The translations under genes were made by a program, and so were the position numbers. From positions 1,639-15,508 of the forward strand of contig DYTG01000033.1 of NCBI GenBank assembly GCA_020726085.1: a DNA stretch of 13,870 bases, written 5' to 3'. This document shows positions 1 through 6,483 of this stretch, one piece after another. Under the pieces are notes generated by a model that was given only the letters and a program-made list of their open reading frames with translations, did no database searches and was not told where the DNA came from. Numbering within the stretch: the stretch's first letter is position 1; every line of letters begins with the position of its first letter. The DNA comes from Sulfurovum sp. (GTDB taxonomy: Bacteria > Campylobacterota > Campylobacteria > Campylobacterales > Sulfurovaceae).

Positions 1-66
1 ACAATGGCTCCAAACGTTGTCGATGAAGCACACGATATTCGAGCTTATATTCGATATAGATTTTAA
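1..66 (+). CDS. C-terminal end of an unidentified, possibly outer-membrane beta-barrel, protein (partial)
   Basis: An open frame enters from the left edge and ends at TAA 64-66, giving 21 residues that finish DIRAYIRYRF. The alternating polar/hydrophobic pattern and the final Phe are what the last strand of an outer-membrane beta-barrel protein looks like (the C-terminal signal read by the BAM complex). This is inferred from the ending alone; the rest of the gene lies outside the window and I cannot name it. It converges on coaE, whose stop is only 26 bp away, with a perfect hairpin between them. The frame could also be chance, since only 66 bases are visible. Confidence 0.5.
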   Translation, partial: TMAPNVVDEAHDIRAYIRYRF

Positions 67-73
67 GCTTTGT

Positions 74-95
74 GTAGTTGGGCTATCCCAACTAC
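74..95. terminator. Perfect 9-bp hairpin between convergent genes
   Basis: GTAGTTGGG (74-82) and its exact reverse complement CCCAACTAC (87-95) enclose a 4-nt loop. The hairpin sits between the left-edge + gene (stop 64-66) and the minus-strand coaE, and its right arm contains the coaE stop codon (92-94). There is no T-tract on either side, so it is not a textbook intrinsic terminator. It could be a shared bidirectional 3' stem that stabilises or terminates both transcripts. Confidence 0.45.
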
Positions 96-688
96 GGATG
101 AAACGCCTTTAAAATCTCCTCTTTTACTCTTTCGCACTCACTTTGAAGATGTTTAATATCCTTTGAGTTATCAATAATATACGTAGCTTTTTGTTTTTTG
201 GCTTCAATATCCATTTGTGCATTGATTCGATCAAGTGCCTCTTGCGTTGCAAAGCCCTCTCGTTTGATGAGTCGCTCCAACTGTTGGGCTTTGGTAGCAT
301 AGACCACAATGGATTGGGCAATAGGATAGCGAGCGGTTTCAAAAAAGAGCGGAATATCAATAATGTAGGGTTTTTTGAAGCCATCAAGCTTAGTAGCCTC
401 TTGTTCTATTGCTTTGTAAATAAGTGGGTGCAAAAAGTTTTCCAACTCTTTTTTCTTTTGGAGATTGCCAAAAATCAATCCTCCAAGCTTTTTACGATTC
501 ACTTTGCCCTCACTTAGGTACTCTTCACCAAAGATTTCACCAATCCTATGAGCATGAGCATCAAGCAGTGCATGGGCAATTTTATCAGCATCAATAAACT
601 TAAAACCGTAAAGCATAAACATAGCCGTTGTCGAGCTTTTGCCCGTGGCAATACCCCCCGTAAGGGCAATGGCATACTCAAACGCCAT
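92..688 (-). CDS. coaE: Dephospho-CoA kinase CoaE
   Basis: Cytosolic enzyme for the last step of coenzyme A synthesis: ATP-dependent phosphorylation of the 3'-OH of dephospho-CoA. The 198-residue protein has the family's usual length. Near the N-terminus is the P-loop GGIATGKSS (residues 11-19), then FIDADKIAH around residue 31 (the conserved Asp of the substrate/Mg site), YIIDIPLFFE around residue 108, and the lid-type segment QLERLIKREG with its Arg/Lys residues. The start ATG (686-688) overlaps the stop of the upstream spermidine-synthase-like gene by one base (TAATG), so the two are very probably translated in a coupled way from one transcript. The gene ends in the convergent hairpin at 74-95. 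Identification is secure from the motifs. Confidence 0.95.
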   Translation of the reverse strand: MAFEYAIALTGGIATGKSSTTAMFMLYGFKFIDADKIAHALLDAHAHRIGEIFGEEYLSEGKVNRKKLGGLIFGNLQKKKELENFLHPLIYKAIEQEATKLDGFKKPYIIDIPLFFETARYPIAQSIVVYATKAQQLERLIKREGFATQEALDRINAQMDIEAKKQKATYIIDNSKDIKHLQSECERVKEEILKAFHP

Positions 689-1257
689 TAGAGTTTCAAA
701 AGTCCCGCATAGCGTTTGCGTATCGCACTAGGAAGCATAAACGCTCCAATGGCAATATCGCTGTTGTAGTACTCATACCCCTCTGTCAAATCGGCTCGTT
801 GGAGGTTAATATCGGCAGTGGGATGGTAGCTATTACTCGCAATAAGCAAATTTTGCATCCTAAGCTCACTATCTTCATAGCGACAAGGCATAACAATCTT
901 AAAGCACTCTCCCAACGTTTTGAGTTCATTTTCAAAAGCATTTTCTTGAGCAAACATATTACTAGCCACCGCAGAAACGACACCTTTGGGAGTCATGACT
1001 TTGTGAATAAGTCCAATAAAAAGTCTATCGGCTAGATGGCTCTTATCGGTAATGATGGCTATATCAAAGCACTTTTCATCGAGTTTTGCCAACGCTTCGG
1101 TACTGTTTTGAACCGTTACAATCTCTAAATTTCTATAGAGTGCTAGTTGGTTATCCACCTTACTCTCTTCGCCCACAATGAGTATCTTTTGTGGCTGTGC
1201 ATGGGTACAGATGGGTATATGGGTAAGCATTTCATACTTTATTGTTTCTAATTGCAT
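688..1257 (-). CDS. Short, degenerate spermidine-synthase-like (SpeE-family) protein
   Basis: A 189-residue protein resembling the C-terminal Rossmann half of spermidine synthases. It begins with a form of the EMLTHxP segment (residues 9-15), continues with a methyltransferase-type strand KILIVGEE (24-31) and ends with the family's YYNSDIAIGAFMLP near residue 164. Typical SpeE proteins are 260-290 residues with an N-terminal beta-sheet domain, which is missing here. The glycine-rich GGGDG loop is replaced by GEESK, and the usual VDSTDP-type catalytic Asp segment is not recognisable (FDIAIITDKS). I infer it probably does not make spermidine and may be a binding or structural relative. The start ATG 1255-1257 has GGAG about 10 nt upstream and an extended -10 promoter at 1294-1302. 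It is coupled to coaE by a one-base overlap. Confidence 0.75.
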   Translation of the reverse strand: MQLETIKYEMLTHIPICTHAQPQKILIVGEESKVDNQLALYRNLEIVTVQNSTEALAKLDEKCFDIAIITDKSHLADRLFIGLIHKVMTPKGVVSAVASNMFAQENAFENELKTLGECFKIVMPCRYEDSELRMQNLLIASNSYHPTADINLQRADLTEGYEYYNSDIAIGAFMLPSAIRKRYAGLLKL

Positions 1258-1293
1258 TCTAATCTATCTCCGTCTAGTTTCTAATTTTTGTCG

Positions 1294-1302
1294 ATTGTAG
1301 CA
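1294..1302 (-). promoter_or_regulatory. Extended -10 promoter for the speE-like/coaE unit
   Basis: On the minus strand TGCTACAAT reads from 1302 to 1294: a TGn extension followed by TACAAT (5 of 6 consensus). It lies about 37 bp upstream of the ATG at 1257, leaving room for a short leader that contains GGAG (1271-1268). It is divergent to the atpB promoter. Confidence 0.55.
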
Positions 1303-1348
1303 CAAAAGATAAAAAAAAAGTTTAAAAAAAATAAAAAGTGATAAAAAT

Positions 1349-1368
1349 AATGACTTTAATGAGTCATT
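1349..1368. promoter_or_regulatory. Inverted repeat (possible operator) between divergent promoters
   Basis: AATGACT (1349-1355) and AGTCATT (1362-1368) form a perfect 7-bp inverted repeat with a 6-bp spacer. It overlaps the place where the -35 element of the atpB promoter would be (-10 at 1383-1388) and lies about 50 bp upstream of the promoter for the divergent speE-like gene. A homodimeric regulator could bind here; which one is unknown. No T-tract follows, and no transcript is expected to end here. Confidence 0.35.
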
Positions 1369-1382
1369 TAGTAGAAATTGAG

Positions 1383-1388
1383 TATAAT
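1383..1388 (+). promoter_or_regulatory. Consensus -10 box for atpB
   Basis: Perfect TATAAT, 57 bp upstream of the chosen atpB start. There is no good -35 hexamer at 17-bp spacing, which is usual for sigma-70 promoters in Campylobacterota, where an AT-rich upstream stretch substitutes. Such a stretch is present from 1310 to 1360. Confidence 0.65.
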
Positions 1389-1445
1389 AACTGCAAATTT
1401 TAATTTAGAAGATTGTTTCTAAAAACCAAAAAGAGGAAGGTCAAA

Positions 1446-2120
1446 ATGGAAGGTATATTTACCTTTATCGGTGTCGTTACAGGACACGGAGAGGGCATGA
1501 TTATCGGTCACTTATTGCTTGTAGTGGCTATTGTACTATTTTTAGCAAACAAAGCAGTAGCGAATTTACAAGCTGTACCAGGTACTACCCAAAATGTTTT
1601 TGAAGCATTTTTGGGCGGTGTAATGGCAATGGGAAAAGATGTAATTGGAGAAGATTTAGCACGAAAATATCTTCCGCTCGTAGCTACGATTGGTATTTTT
1701 GTATTTGTCTCCAACGTTATTGGAATTATTCCAGGATTTGAATCTCCCACCTCCAATATCAACGTCACGTTGCCTCTAGCTTTGATGGTATTTTTTTACT
1801 ACAACTACGAAGGCATTAGAGAACAAGGGGCTTTGAACTATTTCAAACACTTCGCAGGTCCCGTACCTGTATTGGCGCCACTTATGTTCCCTATTGAGAT
1901 GATTTCACACATTTCAAGAATCATTTCGCTCTCCTTCCGACTTTTTGGAAACATCAAAGGGGATGATCTCTTTTTGTGGGTACTTTTAATGTTGGCTCCT
2001 TTTATTGTGCCACTACCTGCTTATTTGTTGCTTTCATTCTCAGCCATTCTTCAAACGTTTATCTTTATGATTCTTACATACGTTTATCTTGCTGGTGCTG
2101 TTGCACTCGAAGATCACTAA
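1446..2120 (+). CDS. atpB: F0F1 ATP synthase subunit a
   Basis: Membrane subunit a of F0, which forms the two proton half-channels against the c-ring. I chose ATG 1446 because GAGGAAGG (1433-1440) is five bases upstream; an in-frame start at 1413 would add a lysine-rich 11-residue tail that is not family-like. This gives 224 residues, the usual size in this phylum. Visible are a first membrane helix at about 18-38, a second at 77-97, and the hallmark stretch ISLSFRLFGNIKGDD (160-174), in which Arg165 corresponds to the essential E. coli aR210. Two long C-terminal hydrophobic segments follow. The gene stands alone, away from the other atp genes, as is normal in Campylobacterota, and has its own TATAAT promoter. 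Confidence is very high. Confidence 0.96.
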   Translation: MEGIFTFIGVVTGHGEGMIIGHLLLVVAIVLFLANKAVANLQAVPGTTQNVFEAFLGGVMAMGKDVIGEDLARKYLPLVATIGIFVFVSNVIGIIPGFESPTSNINVTLPLALMVFFYYNYEGIREQGALNYFKHFAGPVPVLAPLMFPIEMISHISRIISLSFRLFGNIKGDDLFLWVLLMLAPFIVPLPAYLLLSFSAILQTFIFMILTYVYLAGAVALEDH

Positions 2121-2134
2121 GATTTGCAAAACAA

Positions 2135-2162
2135 AGGCTATTTGAGGGGGCGTTATTAGCCT
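2135..2162 (+). terminator. Weak hairpin after atpB
   Basis: AGGCTA (2135-2140) and TAGCCT (2157-2162) form a 6-bp stem around a 16-nt G-rich loop, followed by CCTTTT. It begins 15 bp after the atpB stop. Loop length and the short T-run make it a weak terminator or attenuator before the small membrane gene rather than a strong stop. Confidence 0.3.
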
Positions 2163-2185
2163 CCTTTTGGGTTTAACATTTGGGC

Positions 2186-2361
2186 ATGACGCTCTTAACA
2201 TTTTTCTATACTCTTCTCACTTATTTCTCACAAGGCATTTTAGAAGCATTTTTTTTGCATTTTTATACATTATACCAGGATTGTTTATTATTGTTATGCT
2301 TGAATTTGTATTGTTGCATTATGCAAAGCATGAAGAGCAAAAAAGCAAACGCAGCTTATAG
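2186..2361 (+). pseudogene. Small membrane protein after atpB, split by a frameshift at a run of eight T
   Basis: Two overlapping frames each carry half of a sensible protein. From ATG 2186 the first frame encodes MTLLTFFYTLLTYFSQGILEA; the other frame continues FAFLYIIPGLFIIVMLEF and ends HAKHEEQKSKRSL-like with a basic tail at TAG 2359-2361 (tail as read: HYAKHEEQKSKRSL). The switch falls on eight consecutive T at 2249-2256: one additional T would fuse the halves into one protein of about 58 residues with one or two membrane helices and a cytosolic basic tail. Taken alone, the first frame runs on into an improbable cysteine-rich tail. From memory, small integral membrane proteins sit just after atpB in related genomes, but I cannot confirm homology. 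It may be a real mutation, a sequencing error in the homopolymer, or transcriptional slippage. No clear ribosome binding site is seen. Confidence 0.5.
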
Positions 2362-2512
2362 AAGAGATCTTAATAAAGCTTGATTCCAAAAATAGAACCG
2401 ATACTGCACCCAATACATAATCTTTGAACGAGTCATAATGACACTCCATCTGCATATTTTACAAATAGAGTTTTGACTGAATGATATTGTGTGTTTATTT
2501 TTTTTCTCTTTT

Positions 2513-2563
2513 GGAGGAGAGAGCCAAATCGCTCAATACCCTCCATAGAGGATGTTATTTTTT
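2513..2563 (+). terminator. Possible terminator between convergent genes
   Basis: GGAGG (2513-2517) can pair with CCTCC (2540-2544), with an inner GAGC/GCTC stem. Alternatively CCTC (2540-2543) pairs with GAGG (2548-2551) over a 4-nt loop, followed by ATG TTA and a T-run ending at 2563. In the + direction either fold could terminate transcripts from the atpB side. On the minus strand, downstream of infC, it is followed by A-rich sequence and looks weak. The rest of 2362-2512 shows no gene. Confidence 0.25.
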
Positions 2564-3085
2564 GAGGGGCGTAAGTAACATATTGACGTAACGCCCTTCA
2601 CGAGAGGCATCTTGTTCTAAATTTGCAATATCCTTAAGCAGTGGCCACACCTTATCTTTGAGTACTTCAATGCCTAGTTCTGGGCTTGACATCTCTCGTC
2701 CTCTCAAAAAGACTCGTAGCTTTACATATTTGCCTTTTTCAAGAAACTCTCGTGCATTTTTGACTTTGAAGCTAATGTCATTTTCAGCTATCTTGCACGA
2801 AAACTTCACCTCTTTAATGTCAATGATTTTTTGGTTTTTCTTTGCCTCTTTTTTCTTGCGTTCTTGCTGGTATCGATGTTTGCTGTAATCCATAATTTTG
2901 GCGACAGGAGGCTTTGCTTGTGGAGAGATAAGTACCAAATCAAGCCCTCTCTCTTCGGCCAATTTCAACGCTTGGGCTTTGGTAATAATCCCTATTTGCC
3001 CCTCTTCATCGGCAACCCTTAACTCTGTCGCTCGAATGTCATCGTTCATGATGACATCATCTTTCCCCTTTTGTTGTTTGCTCAA
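2555..3085 (-). CDS. infC: Translation initiation factor IF-3
   Basis: IF-3 binds the 30S subunit, prevents premature 50S joining and checks the start codon-anticodon match. The 176-residue protein has the N-terminal domain (NDDIRATELRV, then LVLISPQAKPPVAKIMDYSKHRY at about 50-72), a lysine-rich linker (QERKKKEAKKNQK) and the C-terminal domain ending GRYVNMLLTPLKK. The start is TTG (3085-3083), overlapping the thrS stop TGA in the four bases TTGA; this start aligns with the family N-terminus, whereas the next ATG (residue 13) would trim it. IF-3 selects against non-AUG starts, so a TTG start fits the autogenous control known for E. coli infC (AUU start); here that is inference. rpmI and rplT do not follow, unlike in E. 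coli. Confidence 0.95.
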   Translation of the reverse strand: MSKQQKGKDDVIMNDDIRATELRVADEEGQIGIITKAQALKLAEERGLDLVLISPQAKPPVAKIMDYSKHRYQQERKKKEAKKNQKIIDIKEVKFSCKIAENDISFKVKNAREFLEKGKYVKLRVFLRGREMSSPELGIEVLKDKVWPLLKDIANLEQDASREGRYVNMLLTPLKK

Positions 3086-4896
3086 ATTCTTCCTTCTTTT
3101 AATTGTTGTAGTAATTTTACCATAAATTCCTCTTTAGTTAGATTATATTGTTCTTTTGCTCTTCTATCTCGCACCGCAACGCTACCGTTTGCCTCTTCTT
3201 CATCTCCAATGACGACAACATAAGGAACTCTTTGTTTCTCTGCCATACGAATGCGTTTGTTGAGGCTCTCATTTTTGCTTAATACTTCGCTATCAATATC
3301 TTCGTCCAAAAGCATTGTGTGTAGCAAAGTAGCGTATCCGATATTTTTTTCACCAATAGGCACAAAAATAACTTGTGTTGGAGCAATAAAAAACGGAAAT
3401 TCACCTGCGTAGTGTTCGATAAGTATCGCAATAAAACGCTCAAACGAACCCAAAATGGCTCGATGAATCATAACGGGACGTTGGCGGGAGTTGTCTTGGG
3501 CTACATACTCCACATCAAATCGCTCAGGTAAATTGAAATCGACTTGAATCGTAGCGCATTGCCATTTTCTACCCAACGCATCGGTAATCTTCACATCAAT
3601 TTTGGGCCCATAAAATGCCCCACCGCCCTCATCAATCGTATAGGGCAAATGGTTTTGGGTGAGTGCATTTTTAAGCCCATTGGTCGCTAGTTCCCACACC
3701 GCATCTTCGCCAATTGCTTTTTCGGGTTTGGTTGAAATCTCCATGGTGTAGTTAAAATCAAATTTTTTCATTACCGCATCAACAAACTCAACCACCTCCA
3801 AAACTACCTCTTCAATTTGTTGGGGTGTACAAAAAATATGCGCATCGTCTTGCGTAAACTCTCTTACTCTCAATAAACCATTAAGTACACCCGATTTTTC
3901 ATGGCGATGTACTACGCCGTATTCAAACATCTTATAGGGCAAATCCCGATAGCTTTTGCTTGATTGTTTGAATATCTCAATATGCCCGATACAGTTCATA
4001 GGCTTGATACCGTACTCTTGTTCATCAATGGTAGTAAGATACATATTTTCGCCATAACACGCAAAGTGTCCCGACGTGTGCCACATATTGCTTTTGAGTA
4101 TTTCAGGGCCTCGTACGGGTTCGTAGCCTCTTTTGCGGTGGGCTTTGAAGAGTATCGCTTCGAGTTTGCTTCGCAGTCTTGCGCCTTTAGGCATCCAAAA
4201 GGGCAATCCCGCTCCCGCCTCTTCATCAAACATAAAAAGCTCTAATTCATTGCCCAGCTTTCGATGGTCTCGTTTTTTTGCCTCTTCAACCATAAACAAG
4301 TACTCTTTGAGTGCCTCTTTGGTAGCAAAAGCGATACCGTAAATGCGTGTAAGCATCTCAGCCTTTTCGTCGCCACCCAAATAGGCACCCGCTACCCGTG
4401 TCAATTTAAAATGGTGCAAAAAATGCAAACTAGGCACATGAGGACCACGGCAAAGGTCTTCAAACTCCCCTTGCTTATAGATAGATACCTCTTCGTCGGG
4501 GATACGAGAAAGCACCGCCAATTTGAGGTCATCGTGTGCAAATTTGACCAATGCTTCTTCTTTGCTTATGGTGTATTTTTCGATGGGGTACTTTTGCTTG
4601 ATGAGTTCTTTCATCTTGTTTTCAATCTTTTTGAGATCCTCTTCTCCAATCTTTTGAGAGGTTCTAAAATCGTAATAAAATCCCTCTTCTACGATGGGAC
4701 CTACGAAAAATTGCGAGTTGGGATAGAGTTGCGTAATGGCTTGAGCCATCAAGTGAGCCGTTGAATGACGAATAATCTCCAACGCCTTATCGCTGTTATC
4801 ATACTCAATCACTTCACCTACAAAACCTTCACCGCCACTTTGGGTATCGACGATATTTCCTTGATTATCACTATATCCTATTAGATTTTCACTCAA
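3082..4896 (-). CDS. thrS: Threonyl-tRNA synthetase (no TGS domain)
   Basis: Charges tRNA-Thr and edits mischarged serine. The open frame runs upstream to 5034, but its first 46 codons translate a hairpin-rich leader. I chose TTG 4896-4894, with AAGG six bases upstream, giving 604 residues, close to Campylobacter ThrRS. From that start the editing domain shows HSTAH (His44, His48) and CRGPH (Cys149, His153). The catalytic core shows KPMNCIGH (zinc-ligand Cys302), motif 2 around VVHRHEKSG, FTQDDAHIF (His353) and motif 3 in MIHRAILGSFERF. The anticodon-binding domain ends the protein. Only about 43 residues precede the editing His, so the N-terminal TGS domain of E. coli ThrRS is absent, as is usual in this phylum. 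The stop overlaps infC by four bases; the two form an operon from the promoter at 5066-5074. Confidence 0.95.
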   Translation of the reverse strand: MSENLIGYSDNQGNIVDTQSGGEGFVGEVIEYDNSDKALEIIRHSTAHLMAQAITQLYPNSQFFVGPIVEEGFYYDFRTSQKIGEEDLKKIENKMKELIKQKYPIEKYTISKEEALVKFAHDDLKLAVLSRIPDEEVSIYKQGEFEDLCRGPHVPSLHFLHHFKLTRVAGAYLGGDEKAEMLTRIYGIAFATKEALKEYLFMVEEAKKRDHRKLGNELELFMFDEEAGAGLPFWMPKGARLRSKLEAILFKAHRKRGYEPVRGPEILKSNMWHTSGHFACYGENMYLTTIDEQEYGIKPMNCIGHIEIFKQSSKSYRDLPYKMFEYGVVHRHEKSGVLNGLLRVREFTQDDAHIFCTPQQIEEVVLEVVEFVDAVMKKFDFNYTMEISTKPEKAIGEDAVWELATNGLKNALTQNHLPYTIDEGGGAFYGPKIDVKITDALGRKWQCATIQVDFNLPERFDVEYVAQDNSRQRPVMIHRAILGSFERFIAILIEHYAGEFPFFIAPTQVIFVPIGEKNIGYATLLHTMLLDEDIDSEVLSKNESLNKRIRMAEKQRVPYVVVIGDEEEANGSVAVRDRRAKEQYNLTKEEFMVKLLQQLKEGRI

Positions 4897-4930
4897 AATA
4901 GACCTTTTTATATTTTTATTACTGATGTTA

Positions 4931-4964
4931 TGCAAAAATAGGAGCAAAGCCCCTCTTTTTGGCA
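4931..4964 (-). terminator. Terminator-like hairpin in the thrS leader (possible attenuator)
   Basis: On the minus strand AGGGGC (4954-4949), loop TTT, GCTCCT (4945-4940), then ATTTTTGC. In RNA this is a 6-bp stem with one G-U pair. A flanking A5 (4960-4956) pairs with the T5 (4938-4934) across one mismatch, and UGCC/GCA pairing is possible outside. This is the layout of an intrinsic, probably bidirectional, terminator. It stands about 40 bp in front of the thrS start and downstream of the thrS promoter, so it could attenuate thrS-infC transcription. Confidence 0.5.
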
Positions 4965-5047
4965 GGGACACAAGTGTCCCTTGCAACCCCCTAAAGCTAC
5001 CCGCATAACGGGAGAACGACAAGGTTTTACGCACTTTGAGTGCGTAA
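4931..5047 (-). promoter_or_regulatory. Four-hairpin thrS leader element
   Basis: Read on the minus strand the leader contains four stems in about 117 nt. H1 is TTACGCACT/AGTGCGTAA (5047-5039 with 5035-5027, 3-nt loop, perfect 9 bp). H2 is CCCG/CGGG (5012-5009 with 5003-5000, 5-nt loop). H3 is AGGGACA/TGTCCCT (4981-4975 with 4970-4964, 4-nt loop, extendable by GC with one bulge). H4 is the terminator-like stem at 4954-4940. There is no T-box AGGGUGGNACCGCG sequence. It may be a cis-regulatory RNA for thrS-infC, or a copy of a dispersed palindromic repeat inserted upstream of thrS. The region is open in the thrS frame, which would mislead gene callers. Confidence 0.6.
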
Positions 5048-5065
5048 GGTCAGTTGATTACTGAA

Positions 5066-5074
5066 ATTATAGCA
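5066..5074 (-). promoter_or_regulatory. thrS: Extended -10 promoter for thrS-infC
   Basis: TGCTATAAT reads on the minus strand from 5074 to 5066, a perfect TGn-TATAAT. Transcription would start near 5059, giving a leader of about 160 nt before the TTG start of thrS. The glcF-like stop lies only about 35 bp upstream (5109-5111) with no terminator visible, so some read-through from that gene is possible. Confidence 0.65.
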
Positions 5075-5108
5075 AATTTACTTAAAGTTAATACAACACT
5101 TCCCAATA

Positions 5109-6464
5109 CTACTCTTCTCTTCCCAATGCTTTGGCAATAAGCTCAATAGGATTTTTGAAAATAGTCTCAACACCTGCTTCATTCATAGCTTGTGAAAGTT
5201 GCACTCTACACGCCGAACACTCAGCCGATACATAGTGAGCCTTGGTTTGTTCTATCATTGCTGCTTTGGGTTTACCTGCCAAAGTAGCAAATTCAAATTT
5301 TTCAGTTTGCATCGTCACGCCACCAAATCCACAACAACGATTGGGATCGCTCATTTCTACCATGGGATAGTTTTGTGCAATCAAAGCACGAGGCTCTTTA
5401 AATACACCTTGTACTTTTCGAGCGTGGCAAGGGTCATGATAGGTTACTGCTTCATCAAATGTTTGCCCTTCCAATGCCAACAACTCTTGCAAAGAGGTAT
5501 GTTTATAGAGCCAATCAGTAGCCATAAAGATTTTGGGCATCAACTTTTTGGCTCTCATTTCCCACTCTGGCATAGCGTGATTGGCAAAAAATCGCTCCCA
5601 ATCCTCTTTTATCATAGCACTGCAAGTAGCTTCGGGGATAATTAACGCATCGTACTCATCAATAAAGCTCTCAAAATAGGCAATATTTTTTTTAGTCATA
5701 TACTCAACACTGCTCATATCACCCGTAAAATAGGCAGGAGCGCCGCAACAAAGCTGTTTTTTGGGGATAAAAATCTCAATACCCAATCGCTCCAAAATAT
5801 AGACCAAACTATCTCCTATTCCACGATAGTTGTAGTTTGCTAGACAACCTATAAAAATAGCTACTCTTTGTTTGGGTTTTTGGGGCGGAACAATATGCTC
5901 TTGATAGGCATTTAAAAAGCTCGTCGATACCATAGAGGGAAGCATTCTCCCTTTTTTTATCATAGGTAAATTGTATTTGGCAATAAGCCCCCTATTTTTT
6001 GCATCATTGGCCAAAGCACAACTTTTGAAGACATAGCCTAATTTGCTAAACCAATCCATAGCCCATCGATGGCGTAAAAGCCAAAAAAAAGCTCTTTTGA
6101 AGGGTGCGATACCGTATTTTTGTGCTATATCGGCTCTTACCTCCTCGATAATCATATCCGTTGGCAACGTATTGGGACAAACATCAACGCAATTGGTGCA
6201 TAAAAAACAGCTCTCAAATATATTTTTGGCATTCTTGTCCAGCTCCAAATGACCGTCTTTGTACGCACCCAAAAGCTCTATAAAACCTCTAGGCGAAGTC
6301 ACCTCATCAGGATTGATTTGATGAATGGTACAAACGGGGATACACTTCCCACACTTGATACACGCATCGGTTGTGGCTTTGAAATCAAATATCTCTTCTA
6401 TTGTTTTATTCACTTTTTTCTCTCTATCTTTTATTGGTTCTTTAGTGATAATCTCTTTTTTCAT
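5109..6464 (-). CDS. GlcF-like Fe-S oxidoreductase subunit (two 4Fe-4S motifs, two CCG domains)
   Basis: Belongs to the GlcF/heterodisulfide-reductase-C/B-like family, electron-transfer subunits that work with flavin 2-hydroxyacid dehydrogenases (glycolate or lactate oxidation) at the membrane. In the 451-residue frame two 4Fe-4S motifs are seen, CIKCGKCIPVC (Cys35, 38, 41, 45) and CFLCTNCVDVCP (Cys86, 89, 92, 96). Two cysteine-rich CCG domains follow: Cys207 with LCCGAP at 239-240 and Cys281, then HDPCH (346), RCCGFGG (377-378) and Cys416/419. No dehydrogenase partner such as glcD lies beside it, so the substrate cannot be told. The start is uncertain: ATG 6464 lies only seven bases after a TATAAT, which would make the mRNA leaderless, whereas GTG 6413 has AGAGAG upstream and gives a more family-like N-terminus (434 residues). 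Confidence 0.85.
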   Translation of the reverse strand: MKKEIITKEPIKDREKKVNKTIEEIFDFKATTDACIKCGKCIPVCTIHQINPDEVTSPRGFIELLGAYKDGHLELDKNAKNIFESCFLCTNCVDVCPNTLPTDMIIEEVRADIAQKYGIAPFKRAFFWLLRHRWAMDWFSKLGYVFKSCALANDAKNRGLIAKYNLPMIKKGRMLPSMVSTSFLNAYQEHIVPPQKPKQRVAIFIGCLANYNYRGIGDSLVYILERLGIEIFIPKKQLCCGAPAYFTGDMSSVEYMTKKNIAYFESFIDEYDALIIPEATCSAMIKEDWERFFANHAMPEWEMRAKKLMPKIFMATDWLYKHTSLQELLALEGQTFDEAVTYHDPCHARKVQGVFKEPRALIAQNYPMVEMSDPNRCCGFGGVTMQTEKFEFATLAGKPKAAMIEQTKAHYVSAECSACRVQLSQAMNEAGVETIFKNPIELIAKALGREE

Positions 6465-6470
6465 GAGGGG

Positions 6471-6476
6471 ATTATA
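6471..6476 (-). promoter_or_regulatory. Consensus -10 box for the glcF-like gene
   Basis: Perfect TATAAT on the minus strand (6476-6471). The predicted transcription start falls at about 6464, the first base of the upstream ATG. Translation is therefore either leaderless or begins at GTG 6413. Upstream lie two direct repeats, TAATCCAA on the minus strand. Confidence 0.55.
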
Positions 6477-6483
6477 GCTTAGT

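Noticed and set aside
2180..2383. Single-frame cysteine-rich small protein after atpB
   Set aside because: Its second half is less membrane-protein-like than the other frame; a frameshift at T8 explains both halves better.
4264..4764. Long + strand open frame of 166 codons opposite thrS
   Set aside because: It lies wholly inside the well-supported thrS coding sequence, has no family-like motifs and no ribosome binding site; a shadow frame.
4897..5034. N-terminal extension of thrS by 46 residues
   Set aside because: It translates hairpin-rich leader sequence, is absent from typical Campylobacterota ThrRS, and a TTG with a ribosome binding site fits the family length.
4897..5060. T-box riboswitch upstream of thrS
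   Set aside because: The conserved T-box sequence AGGGUGGNACCGCG and its antiterminator layout are not present, and T-boxes are not expected in this phylum.
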